64,000 nt of DNA, from NCBI GenBank assembly GCA_022559985.1, contig JAFJTR010000083.1, forward strand, positions 62,001-126,000, read 5' to 3'. The stretch comes from Parastagonospora avenae f. sp. tritici 18332-5 (taxonomy: Eukaryota > Ascomycota > Dothideomycetes > Pleosporales > Phaeosphaeriaceae). Positions 55,962 to 64,000 of the stretch are shown here, in pieces; the first letter of the stretch is position 1, and the number at the start of each line of letters is the position of its first letter. Below the pieces are notes generated by a model. The model was not told the origin of the DNA and did no database searches. It saw nothing but the letters and a program-made list of their open reading frames with translations. Both the position numbers and the translations under genes were made by a program.

Positions 55962-58900
55962 TTACCAATTGATATCTTCACTTTCAAAGCTCTCTGTCCC
56001 GTCTGGTTCCTTGGCCACCACAGCCCCTTCATGTGCCATCTCCTTTTCAAACACCTGCTGCTCATGGTCCTCTATGATTCCCACAACTCTTCCTACGCTA
56101 TCTTTCAGACCATTCAGTTTACTCCGCTCCTTGATCCTTGTGTAAAAGACTGGGCAATCGCGACTGTCGCAGCGAATCTCCTCGCCCCAGGCTAGTCCTG
56201 AGCAGTCTCTGCATACCAGATCGATGTCTCGAGCTTTGATTTCTGTGCTCCGTACGAGGTCTCTAAGCATGTACAGTGAGCGAGCAGGACGCTTGAGACA
56301 CCTCGCACATAGCGGAAGCAAAGCGAAATCATCCAACTCGACGCCTGGGATTTGCTGCGGTGTTGGTGGAAGTTTGGCGCGACATACGAGGCAAGAGGAA
56401 GATTTCATGTAGCTTTCCAGAGTCTTCCCGTGATTGCTTGCACCAACGAGTGTATTGCTGGTGTCGGTCTTGATGTTGAGTGGAAGAGCGATGTTACGGA
56501 TGCGCTGTATTTTGGGCATTTCATCAAACCATTGGCGCACATTTGCACCCACGAGGTTGAAGATGCGCTCTAGTGGTGGGATGAGGTTCTTGCTGATGTA
56601 ATATTCTGCGTCAAGCTCGAGATGGTCGTTCTGCAAGAGCGTTTCGGGGCTCACGCAACGGTCGATTAAGCGTGCATCTGGGGCACCAGTAATCACTACG
56701 TAGGGTACGCGCTCGCCGTACTGAGGCTCTGTACGTGGATCTGCAAGCATGCGTTTGGCAGCAATGAGAGCGCCGGGTGGGGGTGGACCGCGATCGCTGT
56801 AGGTGCCCAATTTAACTTCTTTGGCGAAGAGAAAGTCTTGAATGGAAATGCGACCTTGCATGATCTTCATGCATTGCTCTTGAAAATACGACTTGACTTG
56901 GCTGAGGTCAGCCGTGCGGAACAGAATTTTCAGTGCCCTCTCCTCGATCTTTTGTTCAGCAGGTGTGCCATCGCGTCTTACCGTTTCGATACCCTTTGCA
57001 TCAAAATCCGGTTCTTTCTGATTTCGATGCTCGTACTTGAACCCGACATAGCGCTTCTTTGCTAGTAAAACGCAAGGATGGTACACCTTCTCGAACTTCA
57101 GCTTGATAGGACGAGGGTTGGCAGCTGTAACGGCTGCGGCAATTTCCTCGCCAATAGTGAACGCTTGATCACGTGTGCGACCTTTGAGGTAGATGAACAG
57201 CGAATCTGTATCTCCATACACAACTTCGGCGCCCCATTTCTCGGTAGCGTGAATTAATGCGATGGCCTTTTCGAGCGTCTCGCGACCGGTTTGAACAATA
57301 CTGTCTGCGATCTCAGAGCAGGGCATGCGTCCAGAGAAAGAAGCAGATGCATAACCGTAGGTGACGTTAGCTAATAGCTTCAGCGCCAATTGTCTGTTGT
57401 TTAACAGCTGTTGCAGCGTCTTGTCATCCTGATCCTGCTTCATCCCGCTCTTAATCATTACACGGGTCTCGAGGATCTCGCCCAGCATCTTCGCAAGTAA
57501 GGATTTTCGCATCTCTGGCTTGACGTACATCATACCGTTAGGCGCGATGTTGATATGGTCTTTAACGAGCTCAAGCAGCCGTGGCTCACGCTTGAAGTCC
57601 ATGAACCCCATTTTGTTGCGTCCTCGCCAGCTGACAATCCGGCCAAGGCAGGTCGAATAACAATAGTTGTACGCAATCATGACACTTGGGTAGAGAGACT
57701 GGAAGTCGAGCACTAGGAGAGGACTCGAATAGAAAGCGCTCTGGGGCTCCATGACCAAGGGTAAGCACTCAAGAGCATTTTGTTGTCCAACTTGTTTTCG
57801 ACTTGGAGATATCAAAATGAAGTTCTCTGGCTTTGCTATGCGAAACATGGTAGATTCCACCTTGAATTGAGAGCCACGAGAAATGACAGCAAAGAAATCC
57901 ACACCGAGAAGCCGGGCTTGTTCACTGGTGCGAGGCACAGTCTCATTGGCCTCCAGGATGTCAAGATTGAGCTGTACATGGGTGAGAAAGTGGTCAAGGA
58001 CTTTTGCAAGCTCTCTCGGTTTGGAGCTCATGTACCAGCCAGTCAAATCCGAATGCTGGTAATGCGGTATTCGCTTGTGGAGGAGATGGAACACGACATT
58101 CTCCATAGTGTACTGAAGAAGGTTCAGCTCTCCGCGCATGGCTCTCCAGATGTTGATCATGTGGCGACCGGTAATTCGGATGGTGGATGTATGCGTAAAG
58201 CCCCAGCGATCAGCTTCCTTACCAAATCTCCCGTGAGATTGTGACTTCATTCTGCTGATCTCATCACATAGGTTGTATTCGTACTTCATTCGGGCGCGCT
58301 CGATTAAATAACCCCACGAGCTGTTGTGTACCTCATAGCCAGCAAGGATGTCGGGATCGAATTGGCGAACGATGTCCACGATGCGATTGATGAGATCAAG
58401 CTCGTCTTCCTCATGTTCCACGTCTACAGAAGATTGCTTGGCGATGCGTTTAACAATGCCGTCACCTGGCGAAAGACACAGTATGCCAAGTCTTGGTCGG
58501 TCGGTAGTGGCATTCTCCTCTCCTTGAATGCTGTAGAATATGCATTGTATTTCATCTTCGACTGGATCTGGCACTAATGACCCTCTTGAGTTGACATGCA
58601 CTTCCAGACTCATGATGCTCATGTACTGGGTTTCGTGCTTGAGGCTGGTTGATTTCTTTTTTTGGGAGTATTTGAAGCCATGTTTGTTCTTCTGTGTTGG
58701 ACCATCGATCTGAGAGAGGTGTTCGGGCACTTCTCGCTTACGTGACGGCCTGGCTGTTTGCTTCGGCTGTTCCTCTGTTGCCGCCCTGGACCCTTCGCTA
58801 ACACTGGTCTCGTCTTGCGTCCAAGTCGCAACGTCCCTGTAAGATGGTGGAGGTTTTGCGATCTCCCAGTGGCGTAGTACGCATCTATGCGATCTAGTCC

Positions 58901-61147
58901 TGTGCTTCACTGTTTCCTTTGCCTTGTCAAGTACCATTGGTGGGTAATCACCAGTGTTGGCAGCGGAAATACCAACCGGATCAAACGGCGGAAGGTAGGG
59001 TAACGATGTGCTTTGGAGTTTGAATTCACGGCCAGCATACTCTCTGGCTCGGTCGGGGACATCCTTCTCATCGCTATAGTGTGCGTCCTGGTATATGACT
59101 GGAGGTAGACCGGCATGGATCATGGTGCTCTCTACAACTTCTGGCCTGGGTGGCAGATAGCCATAGTAGACCGTCGGTCGCTTGTGCTCAAAAGTCGAGC
59201 TGAGTTGCTTCGTTATAGCAACCGTCTCGCGATGTGCTTTCGGACCGCTGATGTTCGGCAACACAGGTGATGTTTTCTGGTGCGTCCATGGAGTGATCGG
59301 ACTATGCTGCGAGGCTCTGACAGTGAGACGCTTAGGCCCGGGTGTCTTTGGGGCTTCTTGAGAGTTCGAATAACCAGACTGACTTAGACGGAGGACTGTC
59401 TCTGGATCACCTGGATTTTTGACGACAGGAAACGAAAAAGTGGTTGGTCCCCTGAAGCCCTGAGCCTTGATACTTGCTTGTGAAGATTGGCCTGGTCGTG
59501 GGGGTCTATCATTGTCAGGACCGTCTGAGGAACGAGAATTCTCGTGATTGATGGCGTTGTGGAACGACAAACGTCTTGAACTAGCTTGTGTGGCTGGCAT
59601 AATTCGTTGGCGCTTAGTTGATGTCTCGGTGTCATCCTCAAGCGAGCGTTTGCGCACGTTATTGATCCCATCGGAGCTGTCGGCATACCCATCCCCACTG
59701 GGGTCAACGAGGTCAATGCCCTCGTCGATCATATCATCGGAAGCGTCTCCTGATCCTTGGAGCAGAGATACTGTCAACGGATCAAGCGATTGCTGCTCTT
59801 CCGTATCAGATTGAGCTGCTGTGTCTGCCTCATCCTCAACCTGCACTTGTTCGGCAACAGTTTCCTCTTGCCGTGAATCAGCATCGTCCTCTCGAATAGG
59901 CGCCACCGGGTCCGGCCCCTGTCCATGAGGAGCCCTTGATAGTGGATCTTTCCTGTCGTCAGGCAATTGCTGAGAGACGAGGTTTTCTGGATATAAATCT
60001 TCAATGCTTTCCACGGCAGTCTTTATACTTTCTTGACCTTCGACAGGCTTCACAAAAGTATCGAATTTTACGTCGGCCCTATGTTGTTTCTCTTGCTCAA
60101 TGAGCTTTACCACCAACTCTCGATATTCTTCCTCGTGTATCCAACCCCCCTTGTCCTTGTTTCTAGGGTCGGCAGACATAGACACCATGACCTCGGCTGG
60201 AAAAGGGCTACTGGAAGGATCAGTGAGTCCCATGCGCATCTTACGGCGGCGGGTCTCGTCTCTCCACAAGCCAGCCATGGACGGCACATATTTGTCGTCA
60301 GGGTTCCGGGGCATTTGGCTCGACCGTTCGAGGAAGTCGTGGTGGATTGGCCGATATTGTAGCTCGTGTCTATTTAGTATGTCTTGGACACATATGTCGA
60401 CTTCAAGGGTGCAGTGGCTTTGCCGCGGGTACTGGCCCTCTTCAGCCATGAACTCGTCTGGGATTGAGGCATCGTGCCACTTGTGGACGGAAGTGTCGAC
60501 CTCATCGCTGTCAGGCACGGGGCCACGGAAGAGCACCTTGGCGCAATCGATGTAGTCGCATCCGTACAAGTTGTAATCGCACATCCACTGTAGCAGATAC
60601 TGTAGATGGCTCTCATAGGGTTGGAAGACGCGGTTCATGATGGCTCCCGAATGCAGTAGATCGGCGAAGCGTGTCATGTGTACTGGGTTCAGCATGTACA
60701 CTTTCAGAAAGATCTTATACCCAACGCTATATCCAAAGAAGGGCACACCTTTGACCAAGGTGATATGCCCGACATACATGGACTTGCCATCATATGCGTT
60801 GCGACGGTAGGTGGTGGCAAGAGCGTGATCAATCGAGGCCCGAAGGGAGAGTATGTATGTATTCACTTCCAGATGTCAGCTGATACCTCTATGTATGATC
60901 TTCGAAACGTACCGACATCCTTTTCCAAGCTGCCATTGTACTCCAAGTACAGATAAGGTAGCGCTCCATGGATATGCGCGCACACCTTCTGCCCCGTCTC
61001 GGTTGCGCCAAAAGCTCTGATTATAGGCACTTGAGGCGCACCTTGACGCTGCGTCGGCCCTGCATTGCGTCGTAGGACCGGGTCAAGGTCGGTCGGCGTG
61101 GCTTGGTAGTTGTCGATGCAGTTCAGACGGAAGCGGAATGTGTCCAT
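55962..61147 (-). CDS. REV3: DNA polymerase zeta catalytic subunit REV3
   Basis: The B-family translesion polymerase catalytic subunit, acting with Rev7 in mutagenic lesion bypass. Exon 1 is 60913..61147 and exon 2 is 55962..60865, giving 1712 residues; intron 60866..60912 (47 nt) is GTACGT...GGAAG. The N-terminal B-family part (KVCAHIHGALPYLYLEYNG) is followed by a long disordered linker (about 300-760). The exonuclease-like region has lost its catalytic acids, as in the family. Polymerase motifs: A LVLDFQSLYPSVM (about 1137), B LALKLLANVTYGYASASFSG (about 1240), C VYGDTDSLF (about 1294). The C-terminus has two Cys clusters: CLVCRAKLP...LCARC, and CRDCSGLAWGEEIRCDSRDC (expected Fe-S cluster site). 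It is divergent from SLU7. Confidence 0.96.
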
Positions 61148-61444
61148 GACGACACTGCGTAGTAGTCGAGGAAAGAATGTCGGCAGTGGTCCAATTTCCG
61201 CATGGCTGTCACCCAAAAGACTCGAACCCCAAAGGAAACATGAAGCGCGCGCAGTGGTGGCGGAGACTGGGGTGAAAGAAGACGCGGGGCGAATCAACAC
61301 GAGGCGCGTCTGAATGTCGCGTCACGAAGTCCCGTGAGCCGCAATCAGCCCTACCGCGCTAGTACTCCACACTTCGCCGTCAATCGCCGCGAGGACGTTC
61401 ACACCTTCACCTCGCATTTTACGCACCACATCACCATACCCACA
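61148..61444. other. Divergent promoter of REV3 and SLU7
   Basis: Only 297 bp separate the two start codons, so the promoters must overlap. No TATA box was seen. Confidence 0.6.
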
Positions 61445-62878
61445 ATGCCACCATCAGCACCGAAGAAGCCGGATGCGTCCGCCGCCGCTAAGGAACGCAA
61501 CGAGTACATCCCGTCTTTCATATCGAAGAAGCCGTTTTATGCCATCGACGAGACCGGCGAAGAAAACGACTACCTCGAGCATCAGCGTCTACAGAAACAG
61601 GAGCAGGATTCGAAATGGTACGACCGCGGCAAGAAGATCGGCCCGGCAGCGACCAAGTATCGCAAAGGCGCATGCGAGAACTGCGGAGCCATGACACACA
61701 AGAAGAAGGACTGCTTGAGCCGTCCACGGAAGGCAGGCGCAAGATTTACGGGCAAAAACATTGAAGCCGACGAGGTCATACAGGACGTTCAACTTGGCTT
61801 CGACGCAAAGCGCGATCGCTGGAACGGGTACGATGCGTCCAACTTTGACGAGGTCATCGACGAGTACAAGGCGCTGGAGGAGATTCGGAAGAAGGCAAAG
61901 GACGCCGAGAAAGGTGACGATAAGTCGGATGAGGAGGAAGACGAGGGCGACAAATACGACGCCGAAACCGACATGGGCAGGAAGCAAGCCACGTCTACGC
62001 GAAATCTGCGATTACGGGAGGACACGGCCAAGTATCTGCTGAATCTCGACCTCGACTCCGCCAAATACGATCCTAAGACACGTTCCATGGTGGACAGTGG
62101 TGTGACGTCAGACAATGCGTCCAAGCTGGTAGCAGAGGAAGGCTTCATGAAGGCTTCCGGGGATGCAGCAGAGTTTGAACGCGCGCAACGATACGCCTGG
62201 GAGACACAAGAGCGTGGTGACAAGAACAAGCTTCATCTGCAGGCCAATCCCACATCTGGCGAGATCATGCGCAAGAAGGAGCTTAAGGAGGCAGATGAGC
62301 AAAAGGCGGCGAAGGCAAAGGCGCTAGCAGAAAAGTATGGCACACAGGAAAAGTTCACAGACGACACACTGCGCAAGACGGCAGTGACCGAGTCAGAAAA
62401 GTACGTGGAATACGACGAGCGGGGCCGGATAAAGGGCGCGCCGAAGGTCAAGGCGAAGTCACAATACCCAGAGGATGTTCATCTCAACAATCACACCTCG
62501 GTATGGGGCAGCTGGTGGTCGAACTTCCAATGGGGGTTTGCATGCTGTCACTCCACAGTCAAAAACTCGTATTGTACCGGCGAGGCTGGAAAGGAAGCGT
62601 TCGAACTTGCGGACCGTATGCGCACTGGCGCTGAGCTCGATGAGGTTCCCAAGGCAGTTGCCTGGCAAGAAGAGAAGGCTCTCCAGGAGCACGTGCCCAA
62701 TGCGCCCGATCGCGATGAGAAGGCAAAGCAAGATGCGGCCTCTCGCAAGCGAACTCTGGAGCAGATGACGGATGGAATTAGTGAAGCAGAAATGGAGGAA
62801 TATCGACGGAAACGCACAATTGCTGCGGACCCAATGAGCGCATACCTATCGAAGGGCAGCAAAAGTGAAGCGGCATAA
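61445..62878 (+). CDS. SLU7: Pre-mRNA splicing factor SLU7
   Basis: Slu7 acts in the second step of splicing and in 3' splice-site choice. A single exon encodes 477 residues from the first ATG of the frame; upstream the frame is open but has no earlier ATG. Family features: ERNEYIPSFISKKPFY (about 18-32), a CX2CX4HX4C zinc knuckle (C77, C80, H85, C90), DRWNGYDASNFDEVIDEY, an acidic Lys/Asp linker, LREDTAKYLLNLDLDSAKYD, and the conserved SVWGSWW and FACCHSTVKNSYCTGEAG segments. It is complete and intact. PRP17 at the other end of the window acts in the same splicing step, though 60 kb away. Confidence 0.95.
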   Translation: MPPSAPKKPDASAAAKERNEYIPSFISKKPFYAIDETGEENDYLEHQRLQKQEQDSKWYDRGKKIGPAATKYRKGACENCGAMTHKKKDCLSRPRKAGARFTGKNIEADEVIQDVQLGFDAKRDRWNGYDASNFDEVIDEYKALEEIRKKAKDAEKGDDKSDEEEDEGDKYDAETDMGRKQATSTRNLRLREDTAKYLLNLDLDSAKYDPKTRSMVDSGVTSDNASKLVAEEGFMKASGDAAEFERAQRYAWETQERGDKNKLHLQANPTSGEIMRKKELKEADEQKAAKAKALAEKYGTQEKFTDDTLRKTAVTESEKYVEYDERGRIKGAPKVKAKSQYPEDVHLNNHTSVWGSWWSNFQWGFACCHSTVKNSYCTGEAGKEAFELADRMRTGAELDEVPKAVAWQEEKALQEHVPNAPDRDEKAKQDAASRKRTLEQMTDGISEAEMEEYRRKRTIAADPMSAYLSKGSKSEAA

Positions 62879-63480
62879 CTTACAACGCCCTTCTCATGTC
62901 GTCATTTCTAGCACATTTTGTATACTTAGCATGGCGTGGCGTTTATACCCCGGACAATTGTTCAGCATCGCACGTAGAATGACATGGAGTTCCTGACAAT
63001 CGAATGCGTTGTCCTGCAGCATGCAGTGGTGATCGGTACAGTCGAGTGCACGCCTCAAGGGTCCAGCTGCACTTGGCCTACCTCATTCGCATCGTTGCAT
63101 TTTCCTTCCCTCCTTTACGATGAACAACTCAGACAGAAGGTGATTGCGCATGCAGCCGCGTATGCGTTGTATGAACAGCCCGAGGCAGCAGCGACCGGGG
63201 GTCTAGAGTGAGGAGGATGCCGAGAGGTGAGTGGCTAATGCAAGCGGGATGACGAACGCTGGGCCCTGGGGAAGAAGCGCCAAGCCAGACATCCAACCAC
63301 CACGCGGCGCAGACCCAGAGCTACCAATCGACCAAAAGCCACACCATAATCCCACACGAGCTTTTGTGTATAGGCTGCCCGGTCGCGCCTTCTGCACCAC
63401 TCTTCTCACCTTTCCCCCCCTTTTCTAGTGCAATTGCAACACTCAGCGGATAGCTTAGGAAGGCAGCTGCCACCGCCGCG
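62879..63480. other. Intergenic, promoter of SLA2
   Basis: The last 100 bp have a marked C/T-rich tract (around 63411-63429) typical of a fungal core promoter. No gene was recognised. Confidence 0.5.
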
Positions 63481-64000
63481 ATGTCTTCTCGCAATGTTGA
63501 TATGGGGAGGTAAGATCACCAACACGTTCGACATAGAGCGAACATGCCCCATTATCCAATATTACTACATTATAACACTCGCGACAGGCAAGAGTCGGAG
63601 CTCGCCATCAACATCAAGAAGGCCACGAGCATCGAAGAAGTCTCGCCCAAACGTTCGTCTCACCGAAATACCGAGAATGGGCAATCGAAGCTTACAACAG
63701 CACAGGAAAGCATGTACGAGCATGTATTGTGTATACGTGGGACCACAAGAGCTCGGCGAGCTTTTGGCAGGGCATGAAAGTGTAGGTTCGACCCCTGCCT
63801 TGCACGACATACAACCCGCGAGTCTGGCGCATGTCCAGGCACCTCGAGCAAGACAAAGATCTGCTTGCTATAGATCCAGCCTACAATATCTGAAATCAGG
63901 TCGATTGGCTGTGTGTCTACGGATTCGCTGGGCAAGGGCACCAGGAGCAAGATTCAAGCTCCGAAAACTATCTCAAGAAGCTTAAAAGACAGTGCTGACC
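63481..64000 (+). CDS. SLA2: Endocytic adaptor SLA2 (ANTH domain), 5' end only
   Basis: This is the start of a Sla2/HIP1R-type protein, which links clathrin coats to actin through a PI(4,5)P2-binding ANTH domain. Exons 63481..63509, 63588..63652 and 63706..63779 encode MSSRNVDMGR, then QESELAINIKKATSIEEVSP, KRKHVRACIVYTWDHKSS and ASFWQGMK, matching the first 60 or so residues of the ANTH domain. Introns 63510..63587 and 63653..63705 are GT-AG. A third donor (GTGTAG) at 63780 follows MK, where relatives continue VQPILADEVQTF. That continuation is not found in the last 220 bp, so the third intron is unusually long or the next exon lies outside. No acceptor could be assigned. Confidence 0.82.

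Noticed and set aside
61334..61444. N-terminal extension of SLU7
   Set aside because: The extended frame has no ATG before 61445, and the family N-terminus fits 61445.
63781..63812. tRNA-like T-arm (GGTTCGACCCC with a pairing stem)
   Set aside because: No matching acceptor, D-arm or anticodon arm upstream; the same bases follow a convincing SLA2 exon.

Overview
The window is ascomycete chromosomal DNA, most likely from a Pleosporales (Dothideomycetes) fungus. The reasons are spliced protein-coding genes with short GT-AG introns (mostly 44-80 nt, several with a CTAAC/CTGAC-type branch site), closely packed genes on both strands, fungal housekeeping orthologues and an Alt a 1-family secreted protein, a family known mainly from this class. 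No tRNA, rRNA, CRISPR array or transposase was found. Exon limits were worked out by hand from reading frames, splice consensus and recalled family conservation.

Left part (1-22.6 kb), in order: PRP17/CDC40 (-, cut by the left edge), the cornichon cargo receptor ERV14 (-), methionine aminopeptidase MAP1 (-) divergent from kynurenine 3-monooxygenase BNA4 (+), a secreted stand-alone CDH-type cytochrome domain protein (+) convergent with a secreted DUF1996 protein (-), a serine beta-lactamase-like hydrolase (-), the GPI transamidase subunit PIG-S/GPI17 (-), a DJ-1/PfpI-like protein lacking the usual cysteine (+), and a Na,K-ATPase-related P-type pump (+).

Accessory island (22.6-31.9 kb): minisatellites and two related, oppositely oriented genes. 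They are called A (23.4-25.7 kb, +) and B (29.4-31.0 kb, -) and encode disordered, Q/S/P-rich proteins. They share their 5' non-coding sequence, an FDW-containing repeat domain and a basic tail. Both reading frames are crossed by in-frame stop codons without loss of frame: one in A and three in B. Between them lie an NAD-binding dehydrogenase and two related MARVEL-like membrane protein genes, one of which appears frameshifted. This is the most unusual part of the window.

Right part (31.9-64 kb): an intronless FAB1/PIKfyve lipid kinase (-) divergent from a shelterin TPP1/Tpz1-like telomere protein (+), a GAF-containing hybrid histidine kinase (+), mitochondrial aspartyl-tRNA synthetase (+), a 55-residue conserved-looking small protein (-), the Alt a 1 homologue (+), a four-helix membrane protein (+), DNA polymerase zeta REV3 (-) divergent from the splicing factor SLU7 (+), and the start of the endocytic adaptor SLA2 (+, cut by the right edge). 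The neighbours are mostly unrelated in pathway. Shared control is plausible only at the divergent promoters.
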